A stretch of DNA of 21,893 bases, taken from positions 16,662-38,554 of the forward strand of contig DCZG01000101.1 in NCBI GenBank assembly GCA_002331575.1. Direction: 5' to 3'. Below the pieces are notes generated by a model. It saw nothing but the letters and a program-made list of their open reading frames with translations, had not been told where the DNA came from and searched no databases. Every line of letters starts with the position of its first letter. Position 1 is the first letter of the stretch. Source of the stretch: Atopobium sp. UBA2090 (GTDB lineage: Bacteria; Actinomycetota; Coriobacteriia; Coriobacteriales; Atopobiaceae). Of this stretch, positions 13,532 through 21,674 are shown in pieces. Made by a program: the position numbers and the translations under genes.

Positions 13532-13837
13532 ATGGGAAAGAAAGCTTCTGAGGCACTCGATATCAATTACGACGACCTGGCCGAATACTTGCACGTCAAC
13601 CATTCGGTCTATATGAAGGTCGGCTCCGACGTCTACTATCTCACCGACGTCAACTACGAGGCGTGGCGTGCCCAGGACACCAGCCGTCGTAACTCCAAGA
13701 ATCACTTCGTCGACTGCTCCGAGCTCGTAAGCACCGTCAGCGAGTTTCTCGCCCTTCCGTTCGTCCACGGCAAGACCATCAAGGACGTCTTCGACCAGGC
13801 CACGTTCTACGCCTCGGTCGACGGCAAGAAGGAATAG
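13532..13837 (+). CDS. Small soluble protein of unknown function
   Basis: The 101-residue product is soluble, with many Asp, Tyr and Val residues (NYDDLAEYLHVNHSVYMK, GSDVYYLTDVNYEAWRAQ) and one Cys. No signal peptide, membrane segment or known motif is visible. The alternation of hydrophobic and polar residues suggests a compact alpha/beta fold. AAAGGA lies 5 nt before the ATG at 13532, which fixes the start; a longer frame begins in the promoter region. It is likely monocistronic, with its own -10 element and a shared terminator hairpin. I do not recognise the family. Confidence 0.78.
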   Translation: MGKKASEALDINYDDLAEYLHVNHSVYMKVGSDVYYLTDVNYEAWRAQDTSRRNSKNHFVDCSELVSTVSEFLALPFVHGKTIKDVFDQATFYASVDGKKE

Positions 13838-13867
13838 CGACAAGGTCGCGCGCACCATCTGACGTAT

Positions 13868-13901
13868 CAGGGGCCGGGAGTCTGTGCACTCCCGGCCCCT
13901 G
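13868..13901. terminator. Bidirectional terminator hairpin between convergent genes
   Basis: A 13 bp perfect GC-rich stem (13868-13880 with 13889-13901) with an 8 nt loop lies between the convergent 13532 gene and the hydrogenase. U-runs are weak on both sides. Confidence 0.7.
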
Positions 13902-13957
13902 TTGTGCGCATGGGACGCACTCCGCTGCCACGCGCATCGTGGTCCCCGGCATCGCGT

Positions 13958-15550
13958 CTACTCCAGCTGGTCGTCCTTCGACTTGGTGCCGTCATCGGAG
14001 TACTCGAGCTCGCCGATGAGGCTTCTGAACTCGTTGTCCACGGCGTTCTTGTGCGGCGAGCGCTTGGCATACCGCCCGACGGCGGCCTTGGACTTCGAAA
14101 TGCTCTGCAGCGTGCCCGCGCCGGCGACGCAGCCGCCCGGGCAGGCCATGCCTTCGAGCAGGTATCCCGGGTACTTCCCCTTCACGGCGTCCTTCATCAT
14201 CTTCCGGCAGCCGTCGAGGCTCTCTGCGCAGGCTATCTTGACCTCGGCGTCGGGATGGTCGCGACGGATGACGTTGGCAACGGCGTTCGTCACGCCGCCG
14301 GAGACGGCGAAGTTGCGGGCGTCCTCGCTCGCCACGTCGAAGTCGGACTTGTTGTCGTCGGCAAGGGACAGGTAGTCGATGTCGCGCGCGTCCATCATGC
14401 CTGCCATCTCCTCGAAGGTGAGCACGAAGTCGACCTCGGAGCGCACAGACGAGCGCATGGCCTCGAGCTTCTTCGCGGAGCAGGGCCCCACGAAGACGAT
14501 CCTCGCCTTGGGGTGCTGCTTCCTGATCATGCGTGCCGTGAGCGTCATCGGCGTGAGGGCCATGGAGATGCACTCGGCGTTATCGGGAAACTCCTTCTTC
14601 GCCATGGACGACCACGCGGGACAGCACGAGGTTCCCATGAACGGCAGCTTGTCCGGCACCTCGGAGAGGAAGTCCTCGGCCTCCTGCACGCTGCACAGGT
14701 CGGCACCGAGCGCAACCTCCTCAACGCCCGAGAAGCCCAGCTCCTTGAAGGCCTCGCGAAGCTTGCCCACGTTGCCCTTGCCGCCGAACTGGCCGACGAA
14801 GGCGGGCGCCACGGCCGCGATGACCTCCTCGCCCGAGAGGATTGACCAGATGACCTGCACGAGCTGGCTCTTGTCGGCGATGGCTCCGAAGGGGCAGTTG
14901 ATGAGACACTGTCCGCAGGCCACGCACTTATCGTGGTCGATCTTGGCGCGACCGTGCTCGTCCGAGCCGATGGCGTTCATGCCGCAGGCCTCGGCGCAGG
15001 GACGAACGTAGTGATGAATCGCCTGGTAGGGGCAGGTCTTTGCGCAGAGGCCGCAGTGGATGCACTTCTCTTGGTCGATGAAGGCCTTCTTGTTGACGAA
15101 GGAGATGGCGCCCTTGGGGCAGATCTCGCGACAGGGGTGCGCGAGACAACCCTGGCAGGTGTTGGTGACCTCGTACTCGTTGTCCTTGCAGGCGTTGCAG
15201 GCGAAGGTGATCACGTTGATGAGAGGCGGCTCATAGTACTGTTCGGGGCCGGCCGCGGCCGCTAGGCCGTCGGAGATGTGGTTGGGCTTGTCGACGCCCT
15301 GGAGCGAGAGACCCGAGGCGAGGCGGATGCGCTCGGTCACGATGGCGCGTTCGAGGAAGACACTCCCTCGATAGGTGGCCACGTCTCCGGGGATGATCTT
15401 GTAGGGCAGCTCCTCGAAGGCGGCGTCCATGTCGGCGTAGGTCCATTCGGGGTTGTTCGCCGCACTGTAGACGACGCGCGCGACCTCGCAGAAGACCTTC
15501 CTGCGGATGTCGGTGAGATTCGTGTATACGCCACGCATGGTGTCAGCCAT
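13958..15550 (-). CDS. Monomeric [FeFe]-hydrogenase, group B-like
   Basis: The 530-residue protein would interconvert H2 with protons and electrons. The N-terminal half has Fe-S clusters: cysteines in FACNACK, NTCQGC..HPCREICP (131-144), KCIHCGLCAKTCP (162-173), RPCAEAC, and KCVACGQCLINCP (208-219). The catalytic H-cluster domain has TSCCPAW (307-313), GPCSAKK (355-361) and EGMACPGGC (466-474). These supply the four conserved Cys. GPC in place of the MPC of group A enzymes, together with the ferredoxin-like arrangement, points to group B. No twin-arginine signal or membrane segment is seen, so it is cytoplasmic. AGGGGA lies 7 nt before the ATG. The pseudouridine synthase gene is 42 bp upstream on the same strand. 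The maturation genes hydE, hydF and hydG are not in the window. Confidence 0.92.
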   Translation of the reverse strand: MADTMRGVYTNLTDIRRKVFCEVARVVYSAANNPEWTYADMDAAFEELPYKIIPGDVATYRGSVFLERAIVTERIRLASGLSLQGVDKPNHISDGLAAAAGPEQYYEPPLINVITFACNACKDNEYEVTNTCQGCLAHPCREICPKGAISFVNKKAFIDQEKCIHCGLCAKTCPYQAIHHYVRPCAEACGMNAIGSDEHGRAKIDHDKCVACGQCLINCPFGAIADKSQLVQVIWSILSGEEVIAAVAPAFVGQFGGKGNVGKLREAFKELGFSGVEEVALGADLCSVQEAEDFLSEVPDKLPFMGTSCCPAWSSMAKKEFPDNAECISMALTPMTLTARMIRKQHPKARIVFVGPCSAKKLEAMRSSVRSEVDFVLTFEEMAGMMDARDIDYLSLADDNKSDFDVASEDARNFAVSGGVTNAVANVIRRDHPDAEVKIACAESLDGCRKMMKDAVKGKYPGYLLEGMACPGGCVAGAGTLQSISKSKAAVGRYAKRSPHKNAVDNEFRSLIGELEYSDDGTKSKDDQLE

Positions 15551-15592
15551 GAGCTTCCCCTCTCGCTGGACTCTCGGTGTTCCCAGTATGCA

Positions 15593-16507
15593 TCAGTTCT
15601 CGGGCAAGGGCGTGTCCCAGCCGTGAAACCTCTCGGGCCAGGGCGTGCGCACGACGATCGCCTCGCCCGTCACGGGGTGCGTGAACCGCTCCTCCCACGC
15701 GTGGAGCATAAGCCCATCGTCCGAACGCTCCCCTCCGTACAGGGCGTCGCCCACGACCGGAAAGCCGAGGCTCGCCAGGTGCACGCGAATCTGGTGCCGC
15801 CGTCCCGTTCCCAGCTCGACGAGGAGGAGCGAACGCCCGTCGCGCGTTGCAAGCCGCGACACGCGCGTGAGCGAGGCCTTCCCCGTGGGCGAGACGCGCA
15901 TGCGGCGCGCGTCATGGCGGTCGCGCCCGAGGGGCTTCTCGATGACCGTGTCGCCCTCGGGAAAGCAGCCCGAGACCTCGGCGAGGTAGCGCTTCCGCAT
16001 GGCCCCGCCCGCCACGAGCGCGTCGAAGGCCGGCTGGAACTGCTCGGTCTTGGAGAAGAGCACGAGGCCGGTCGTCTCCACGTCGAGGCGCTGAACGGCC
16101 TGGGCGACCGCACGGCTTCCCTCGGCGGCGAGATGGGCCTGCACGCGGTCGCCGAGCGTCTCCGCGCCGGTACCGTCACCATGGACGAGAAGGTCGGCGG
16201 GCTTGTCGGCGACGAGTGCGAGGGGGTCCTCCCAGACCACGCGCGCGGACTCCGTCGCCGTCGGTCGCGCGGACGCGGATGGTTCGAGCATGACCTCGAC
16301 CGTCTCTCCCGCCGTGACTCGCGAGGCTCCCGCGAGGGCGGAGCCGTCCTCGCGACGCACGAGACCGTGGCGAAGTGCCGCGTCCGCCGAGGTGCGCGAC
16401 ATGCCGAGCGAGAGTGCGAGCGCCGTGGCCGAGCACTCTTCGCATGCCGTGGCGACAAGGGCCGTCTCCCCCAGAGCAATCATGCGCGCGACATTGTTCG
16501 CCATCAT
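15593..16507 (-). CDS. RluA-family RNA pseudouridine synthase
   Basis: The 304-residue protein would isomerise uridine to pseudouridine in rRNA or tRNA. The catalytic motif reads QRLDVETTGLVLF (family: HRLDxxTSG) and keeps the essential Asp. Further family motifs are RKRYLAEVSG, GTGRRHQIRVHLASLGFPVVGDALYGG and MLHAWEERFTHPVTGE. The N-terminal 80 residues look like an S4-like RNA-binding region (MSRTSADAALRHGLVRREDG). The site modified cannot be told from the sequence. The start is either of two adjacent ATGs (16507 or 16504), with GAAGGA about 9 nt upstream. It probably shares a transcript with the hydrogenase gene 42 bp downstream, which is a functionally odd pairing. Confidence 0.9.
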   Translation of the reverse strand: MMANNVARMIALGETALVATACEECSATALALSLGMSRTSADAALRHGLVRREDGSALAGASRVTAGETVEVMLEPSASARPTATESARVVWEDPLALVADKPADLLVHGDGTGAETLGDRVQAHLAAEGSRAVAQAVQRLDVETTGLVLFSKTEQFQPAFDALVAGGAMRKRYLAEVSGCFPEGDTVIEKPLGRDRHDARRMRVSPTGKASLTRVSRLATRDGRSLLLVELGTGRRHQIRVHLASLGFPVVGDALYGGERSDDGLMLHAWEERFTHPVTGEAIVVRTPWPERFHGWDTPLPEN

Positions 16508-16560
16508 CCAACCCGTCCTTCCTCACCATGCCTACCGACACAGGCGGCACCTTACACAAT

Positions 16561-16598
16561 CGTAAGCTGAAAGCGGCATGAAGCCGCAACTCGTTACG
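16561..16598. other. Nested dyad between rluA-family and efflux genes
   Basis: CGTAA (16561-16565) and TTACG (16594-16598) flank a GCGGC-ATGAA-GCCGC hairpin (16573-16587), between the divergent genes at 16507 and 16701. It could be an operator or a leader structure. No convincing promoter is seen nearby. Confidence 0.3.
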
Positions 16599-16700
16599 GT
16601 ATGCTTTAGGTGGTTTATCTGGGCACCATCCACTAACGATGATAACCGCCCACGTCTGAGGTTCTCCGAACACACCGTAACCGCGCGCACTGGAGGAGAA

Positions 16701-18104
16701 ATGTCCGACTTCGTTCACAAGGTCGACACGCCCGACAATGGGCAGGAGTCCACCCCTCTCGACCAGAATCCTCATCCAATGGCTGGCGACGAGACCGAGA
16801 CCGAGACGCCAGTCGAGTCTGCGACACCCGTCGTCGAGCCAGCGACGGAGCGGATGCCCCTCGCGACCATCGCCTCGACGAGCGACGGCGCAGGCGAGGA
16901 GGACGTCGAGGCAAAGCTCGCCTACGACAGCCTCATGCGCCATCGCAAGCAGCAGCGGCGGAAGAAGATCGTGCGCGCGGTCGTCATCGTGGCCGTCCTC
17001 GTCGTGCTCGGCGTCATCTGGTACCTCAACCAGAAGCCGTCCGAAAGCGGCACCTCGAGCAGCACCATCGCCACCGCCACGGTCACGCGCGAGGACTTCG
17101 AGGATGCGGTGTCGGCCTCCGGCTCGGTCAAGCCCGTCTCGTCGGTGATCGTGTCCCCCGAGGTCGACGGCATCATCGACCAGGTCAACGTCCAGGAGGG
17201 GTCGGTCGTCAACGCGGGCGACACGCTCTTCACGATCAAGAACGACACGCTCGACAAGAACGTCAAGCAGGCGGAGATCGACCTCCAGACCGCCAAGAAC
17301 TCGGCGAACTCCGCCTATTCCACCTATAGCACCGCCTACAACGCCTACTACAGCGGCACGGGCGAGGAGCAAGCGGTGAACGAGGCCTACTCAGCCTACG
17401 AGAACGCCGCGCTCGCGCAGCAGACCGCCCAGTCCAACTACGACAGCGCCGTGGCGCAGGCCGCCAAGCGCACCGTGACCGCTCCTTCCGCGGGCAGTGT
17501 CGTGACCATGAACGCGGTCTCGGGCGCGTCGCTCGGCACCAGCGGCACGACCGGCACCACCACCGGCTCCCCGCTCATCCAAATAGCGGACCTCTCGCAG
17601 ATGACCGTCACCGTGCAGGTCAACGAGAGCGACATCTCCAAGATCGCCGTGGACCAGGCCGCGACCGTCACCTTCGCGGCCCTGCCCGGCGTCACGCTCG
17701 ACGCCACCGTCACGCACATCTCCACGATGTCGAGCGAGAGCTCGTCCCAGGGAGGCACCGGCATCGTGACCTATGCAGTCGACCTTCTCATCCCCCACCC
17801 CGTGGCAGAGCTCAAGCCCGGCATGACGGCGAGCGTCTCCATCAAGCTGCAGAGCGTCCCCGACGCCCTCACCGTCCCAACCTCCGCCCTCGTCCAGGTC
17901 GACGACAGCACCTACTGCGTCTACGTCGTCACCAATGCCGAGACGGGCGAGTCCGAGGAGCGCGACGTGACCGTCGTGGCCAAGAACGCCTCGACCGCCG
18001 TCATCGAGGGCAACGTGTCCGAGGGGGATGCGGTCCAGCTCCTCGGCTACTCGGACGACACGGGAAGCAGCAGCGAAACCACCTCCAACGCCGCGGCGCT
18101 CTAG
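16701..18104 (+). CDS. Efflux membrane-fusion/adaptor subunit (MacA/YknX-like)
   Basis: The 467-residue protein is the extracytoplasmic adaptor of a MacB-type ABC exporter. It has an unusual, acidic and Pro/Thr-rich cytoplasmic tail (residues 1-89), one membrane helix (about 90-109), then lipoyl half-motifs (SPEVDGIIDQVNVQEGSVVNAGDTL and RTVTAPSAGSVVTM). Between them is a short helical hairpin (about 184-257) rich in Ala, Ser and Tyr (SAYSTYSTAYNAYYSGTGEE). A beta-barrel and a membrane-proximal domain follow. GGAGG lies 5 nt before the ATG at 16701. It is the first gene of a three-gene operon: the ATPase start is 2 nt after its stop. The substrate could be a peptide, drug or lipid; nothing here decides it. 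Confidence 0.9.
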   Translation: MSDFVHKVDTPDNGQESTPLDQNPHPMAGDETETETPVESATPVVEPATERMPLATIASTSDGAGEEDVEAKLAYDSLMRHRKQQRRKKIVRAVVIVAVLVVLGVIWYLNQKPSESGTSSSTIATATVTREDFEDAVSASGSVKPVSSVIVSPEVDGIIDQVNVQEGSVVNAGDTLFTIKNDTLDKNVKQAEIDLQTAKNSANSAYSTYSTAYNAYYSGTGEEQAVNEAYSAYENAALAQQTAQSNYDSAVAQAAKRTVTAPSAGSVVTMNAVSGASLGTSGTTGTTTGSPLIQIADLSQMTVTVQVNESDISKIAVDQAATVTFAALPGVTLDATVTHISTMSSESSSQGGTGIVTYAVDLLIPHPVAELKPGMTASVSIKLQSVPDALTVPTSALVQVDDSTYCVYVVTNAETGESEERDVTVVAKNASTAVIEGNVSEGDAVQLLGYSDDTGSSSETTSNAAAL

Positions 18105-18106
18105 CC

Positions 18107-18856
18107 ATGGCCGCCCCCGTCATAGAGGTCGAGAACGTCTTCCGCATCTACGAGACCGCGGCCGGCTTCACTCCCGCGCTGCGAGACGTCTCTCTCACGG
18201 TGGATCGCGGTGAGTTTCTCGCCATCATGGGACCGTCCGGGTCAGGCAAGTCGACCCTCATGAACATCCTCGGCTGTCTCGACTCCCCCACTACGGGCAC
18301 GTACCGGCTCGAGGGACTCGAGGTGTCGAGCCTCTCCGACGACGACCTCGCCGTCATCCGCGCCACGCGTCTGGGCTTCGTGTTCCAGTCGTTCAACCTG
18401 CTGCCGCGCACCACGGTGCTCCGCAACGTCATGCTGCCGCTCATCTACTCCGACGTGCCCGTGACCGAGCGTGAGCCGCGCGCCTTCAGGGCGCTGCGCT
18501 CGGTCGACCTCCCCGAGGAGCTCTACGAGCACAGCTCCAACGAGCTCTCCGGCGGCCAGATGCAGCGCGTCGCCATCGCCCGCGCCCTCGTCAACGACCC
18601 GTCCCTCATCCTCGCCGACGAACCGACCGGCAACCTCGACAGCGCCACGGGAGAGATGGTCATGAGGACCTTCCGCCGCATGCAGCGCCAGGGCAAGACC
18701 ATCGTCCTCATCACCCACGGGGCAGAGGTGGCGGCCTGGGCCGACCGCGTCGTGTACATCCGGGACGGCAGGCTGATGAGCGCCGAGGAGGAGCGCGCCT
18801 TCGAGACGCGCCTCGCCGAGCGCGAGGCGACCCTGCAGAGGGAGGCGATCGCATGA
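18107..18856 (+). CDS. ABC exporter ATP-binding subunit (MacB/LolD-like)
   Basis: The 249-residue ATPase powers the adjacent permease. It has Walker A GPSGSGKST (42-50), Q-loop Gln94, signature LSGGQ (147-151) followed by MQRVAIARAL, Walker B LILADE (167-172) and the switch His204 (ITHG). All are intact. The RLGFVFQSFNLLPRTTVLRN stretch is typical of the MacB/LolD/FtsE class. A charged C-terminal helix (about 225-249) extends beyond the usual domain. The start follows the adaptor stop by 2 nt with no RBS of its own, so translation is probably coupled. Its end overlaps the permease start by 4 nt (ATGA). Confidence 0.95.
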   Translation: MAAPVIEVENVFRIYETAAGFTPALRDVSLTVDRGEFLAIMGPSGSGKSTLMNILGCLDSPTTGTYRLEGLEVSSLSDDDLAVIRATRLGFVFQSFNLLPRTTVLRNVMLPLIYSDVPVTEREPRAFRALRSVDLPEELYEHSSNELSGGQMQRVAIARALVNDPSLILADEPTGNLDSATGEMVMRTFRRMQRQGKTIVLITHGAEVAAWADRVVYIRDGRLMSAEEERAFETRLAEREATLQREAIA

Positions 18857-20052
18857 GGCTCCGCGACCTCCTCTACGAGACGTTCACGGCCATCCGCGCC
18901 AACCGCGTGCGCAGCCTGCTCACCGTCCTCGGCATCGTCATCGGCATCGCGGCCGTCATCACCATGACCGCCCTCATCGACGGCATCAAGATGTCGCTCG
19001 TGGGGCAGCTCGGCCTCAACCAGTCTCGCCTCGTCTACATCTCCTGCAGCCCGGGCACGCGGCAGGTCACGATGGACGACCTCAAGCAGCTCGAGCTCAA
19101 CGTGCCCGACTACGAGTTCGTCTCGGCGGTCTCGTACTCCAGCGGCAAGGTCACCAACGGCACGAAGTCGCTCGACACCGCGCAGCTCGTCGGATGCGAC
19201 GAGAACTACTTCACCGCCGTGGGGTCCAAGCTCACGAGCGGGCGCCTCCTCACCGCTGACGAGTGCACAGGCGGAGCGATGAGCGTAGTCATCGACCAGC
19301 AGGTGGTCAACAAACTCTGGGGCTCCTCGGACACCGAGGTGGTGGGACAGAGCATCCGCATCAACAACGACTCATACACGATCGTCGGCGTCATCGAGGC
19401 GAGCAGCCTCAACGGCCAGATGATCTACCTTCCCTCTACCACGCTCGCCACGCGCGTGAGCGGCGTGGCGTCGATCGACCAGATCGTCGGCTACGCCCGC
19501 GAGGACGCCGACATGTCGACCATCGCCGACAAGACCAAGAACTTCCTCGTCAAATACTACGGCATCAGTAAGGAGAACCAGGACTACTCGGTCTCCATCA
19601 CCACGATGAAGTCCATCGTGGACGAGCTCGACACCACGATGGCGTCGTTCCAGCTCCTCATGACCACCGTTGCGGGCGTCTCGCTCGTGGTCGGCGGCAT
19701 CGGCATCATGAACATGATGCTCACCAACGTGACGGAGCGCATCCGCGAGATCGGCCTGCGCAAGGCGCTCGGGGCGAGAAGCTCCGACATCACGCGACAG
19801 TTCCTGCTCGAGAGCGTCACGCTCTGCATCGTGGGCGGCATCTTCGGGATTCTCCTCGGATACGGGGGCGCCTGGGCACTCGCGGGCCTCGCGTCGGGCA
19901 TGGCGGGCATCGGCCAGATCGTGCCCGTGATCTCGCCCACGGCCGTCGGCATGGCGACGGGCATCTGCGTGGTCATCGGCATGATCTTCGGCTACGGCCC
20001 GGCACGCAGGGCGGCAAAGCTCGACCCCGTGGAGTCGCTCCGCTACCAGTAG
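18853..20052 (+). CDS. ABC exporter permease (MacB-like, FtsX domain)
   Basis: The 399-residue protein has the MacB fold. One membrane helix (about 20-41, in NRVRSLLTVLGIVIGIAAVI) precedes a large extracytoplasmic periplasmic-core domain (about 45-265). Three membrane helices follow in the FtsX domain, with the coupling motif ERIREIGLRKALGAR between the second and third. It ends ARRAAKLDPVESLRYQ, the conserved family tail. It overlaps the ATPase gene by 4 nt. A dimer with the ATPase and adaptor would form the exporter. In a cell with a single membrane this would export substrate to the outside, without a TolC partner. The gene is followed by a repeat array. Confidence 0.95.
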   Translation: MRLRDLLYETFTAIRANRVRSLLTVLGIVIGIAAVITMTALIDGIKMSLVGQLGLNQSRLVYISCSPGTRQVTMDDLKQLELNVPDYEFVSAVSYSSGKVTNGTKSLDTAQLVGCDENYFTAVGSKLTSGRLLTADECTGGAMSVVIDQQVVNKLWGSSDTEVVGQSIRINNDSYTIVGVIEASSLNGQMIYLPSTTLATRVSGVASIDQIVGYAREDADMSTIADKTKNFLVKYYGISKENQDYSVSITTMKSIVDELDTTMASFQLLMTTVAGVSLVVGGIGIMNMMLTNVTERIREIGLRKALGARSSDITRQFLLESVTLCIVGGIFGILLGYGGAWALAGLASGMAGIGQIVPVISPTAVGMATGICVVIGMIFGYGPARRAAKLDPVESLRYQ

Positions 20053-20123
20053 GAGCTGCGACGTCGAAGGACAGCCGCGCGAGCTGTACCAATAAGCCAG
20101 AAGGATCCTTTTGACTCTTTGGT

Positions 20124-20139
20124 ACGGCCCGCGGGCCGT
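20124..20139. other. 16-bp perfect palindrome within array F
   Basis: ACGGCCCGCGGGCCGT is self-complementary. It begins in the last bases of unit 1. It may be a protein-binding site or simply a GC-rich stem. Confidence 0.6.
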
Positions 20140-20230
20140 CCACATGGGGGTACCGATAACGCCCTTTTGTCTCGGCAACGTTTGCCCAGTTGGCAGGGTG
20201 CCAATAACATCAAAGGATCCTTCGGGGCTT

Positions 20231-20259
20231 TTGGCACAGCACCAATAACGACTTATAAT
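20231..20259 (+). promoter_or_regulatory. Consensus-like sigma70 promoter inside array F
   Basis: TTGGCA (20231-20236), exactly 17 nt, TATAAT (20254-20259). The -35 hexamer is the right arm of array unit 3 and the head of unit 4 fills the spacer. Transcription would start near 20264-20267 towards the 3' end of hisS, with no coding gene on that strand. Confidence 0.6.
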
Positions 20260-20263
20260 CCTG

Positions 20264-20345
20264 ACCGGTCTTTGACTCGGTTCGTCGGAGGGTGGCCCTT
20301 TGGCTGCCAAAGGGCGTTGGCACCTTTGGCAGGCTGAAAGGCAAG
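20264..20345 (+). ncRNA. Candidate small RNA at the 3' end of hisS
   Basis: This is the DNA downstream of the TTGGCA-17-TATAAT promoter. It contains no open reading frame of useful length. It can form a small hairpin (ACCG...CGGT, 20264-20283), the strong hairpin at 20295-20315, and CCTTT...AAAGG (20323-20341). The 3' end is not defined because no U-run follows, so the RNA might continue as antisense into hisS. Existence is inferred from promoter and structure only. Confidence 0.3.
20295..20315. terminator. Strong hairpin between the efflux operon and hisS
   Basis: A 9 bp perfect stem (GCCCTTTGG with CCAAAGGGC) has a 3 nt loop. It lies between convergent genes and could end either transcript, but no U-run follows on either strand. 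Confidence 0.45.
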
Positions 20346-20346
20346 G

Positions 20347-21660
20347 CTAGGACAGACGCTCCCCCACGCGTGCGGCGACATCGGCGAGAGGCACGCTGAC
20401 CTGCTCGTGCGTGGACATGTCACGAAGGGTAGCAGTCCCTGCGGCGACCTCGTCGGGACCGATCACGACGCACACGGCGGCGCCGAGCTTGTCCGCCTGC
20501 TTGAACTGGCTCTTGAGGGAGCGGCCCTGGTAGTCCGCCTCGGTGCGGATGCCCGCCTGGCGCAGCGCGAGCGTCACGTCAAACGCGACGCCGCGCTCCT
20601 CCGACGAGGTGCATGCCACGTAGACGCAGGAGGGCTCGGGCGTCTCGAGCGAGCCGCCCTGGGCGGCCAGGGCGAGGGCGATGCGCTCGAAGCCCACGGC
20701 GAAGCCGATGCCCGGCGTGGGCTTGCCGCCCTCGAGCTCCATGAGTCCGTCGTAGCGACCGCCGCCTCCGATGGCGCCCACGCCACCGTCCGTGGCCTCC
20801 ACCTCGAAGACCGTGCGGGTGTAGTAGTCGAGCCCGCGCACGAGCGTGGGGTCCTCGACGTAGGCGATGCCGGCGGCGTCGAGGTAGCTCTTGACCTTCG
20901 AGTAGTGCTCGGCGCAGTCGTCGCAGAGGTTGTCCGTGACGAGCGGCGCGTCTCCCATCACCTCGCGGCAGTGGTCGTTCTTGCAGTCGAAGGCTCGGAG
21001 CGGGTTGATGTCGGCGCGCTCGAGGCAGTCCTCGCACATCTCGTCGGCATGGTCGAGGATGAACTGGCGGACCCTCTCGCGATAGGCGGGCCGGCAGGCG
21101 GCGTCGCCCATCGAGTTGATGCGAAGCTCCAGCTTGGACGGGTCAAAGCCCAGTCGGCGGTAGAACTCCATGAGCACGATGACGCACTCGGCGTCAGCCG
21201 CGGGGTCGGAAGCGCCGAGCCACTCGATGCCGATCTGGTGGAACTGGCGGAGACGACCCTTCTGGGGGCGCTCGCCACGGAACATGGGCTCGGCGTACCA
21301 GAGCTTGACGGGAGCTGCGCCCTGCGGCACGAAGTTGTCCTCGACCGCGGCGCGAACGACGCCCGCGGTCCCCTCGGGCCGCATGGCGATGCGCTGCTTG
21401 GCCTTGAGGCCGGTCTCGGTGCCCGCCTCGAGGAGGTTCTCGAAGAGCGCGCCGGAGACGACGCGGAACATCTCCTTGCGCACGACGTCGGTCGACTCCC
21501 CGATGCCATGGACGAAGGTGTCCACCTGCTCGAACGCAGGCGTCTCGATCATGTCGAAGCCGTATGCCCCGAAGAGCTCGCGAGCCACATCCTGCATGTG
21601 CTGCCAGGCGCGCATGTACCCGCCGTACAGGTCCTCGGTACCCTGGATCTTCTGTGCCAT
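20347..21660 (-). CDS. hisS: Histidyl-tRNA synthetase
   Basis: This class II synthetase charges tRNA-His. The 437-residue length is typical. It has motif 2 (FRGERPQKGRLRQFHQIGIE), the HisRS signature RGLDYYTRTVFE, GGGGRYDGL, and motif 3 around GFAVGFERIALAL. A C-terminal anticodon-binding domain follows (about residues 335-437, GRSLKSQFKQADKLGA). The insertion domain has paired cysteines (CEDC, CKNDHC, CDDC), suggesting a zinc site as in some anaerobes. GGGGAGG lies 7 nt before the ATG at 21660. In many Gram-positives hisS and aspS are adjacent; here they are on the same strand but some 8 kb apart. Confidence 0.97.
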   Translation of the reverse strand: MAQKIQGTEDLYGGYMRAWQHMQDVARELFGAYGFDMIETPAFEQVDTFVHGIGESTDVVRKEMFRVVSGALFENLLEAGTETGLKAKQRIAMRPEGTAGVVRAAVEDNFVPQGAAPVKLWYAEPMFRGERPQKGRLRQFHQIGIEWLGASDPAADAECVIVLMEFYRRLGFDPSKLELRINSMGDAACRPAYRERVRQFILDHADEMCEDCLERADINPLRAFDCKNDHCREVMGDAPLVTDNLCDDCAEHYSKVKSYLDAAGIAYVEDPTLVRGLDYYTRTVFEVEATDGGVGAIGGGGRYDGLMELEGGKPTPGIGFAVGFERIALALAAQGGSLETPEPSCVYVACTSSEERGVAFDVTLALRQAGIRTEADYQGRSLKSQFKQADKLGAAVCVVIGPDEVAAGTATLRDMSTHEQVSVPLADVAARVGERLS

Positions 21661-21674
21661 GGTGGAACCTCCCC

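Larger units (their letters stand above)
20086..20323. repeat. Array of GTRCCAATAA-headed palindromic elements (family F)
   Basis: Heads GTACCAATAAG (20086), GTACCGATAAC (20150), GTGCCAATAAC (20198) and GCACCAATAAC (20239) recur in the gap between the convergent efflux operon and hisS. Units 1 (20086-20125) and 3 (20198-20237) are both exactly 40 nt: a 7 bp outer stem, 8 nt, the palindrome AAGGATCCTT, 8 nt, then the other arm. Their outer stems are GTACCAA/TTGGTAC and GTGCCAA/TTGGCAC, a compensatory change. Units 2 and 4 are degenerate. The array also contains a 16-bp palindrome and a hairpin, annotated separately. The 33 bp before the array and the 23 bp after it hold nothing clear. Confidence 0.85.

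Noticed and set aside
20086..20323. Integron attC array or CRISPR
   Set aside because: Spacings are irregular (64, 48 and 41 bp between heads), units are palindromic, no cassette genes or spacers of equal length exist, and no integrase or cas genes are visible.
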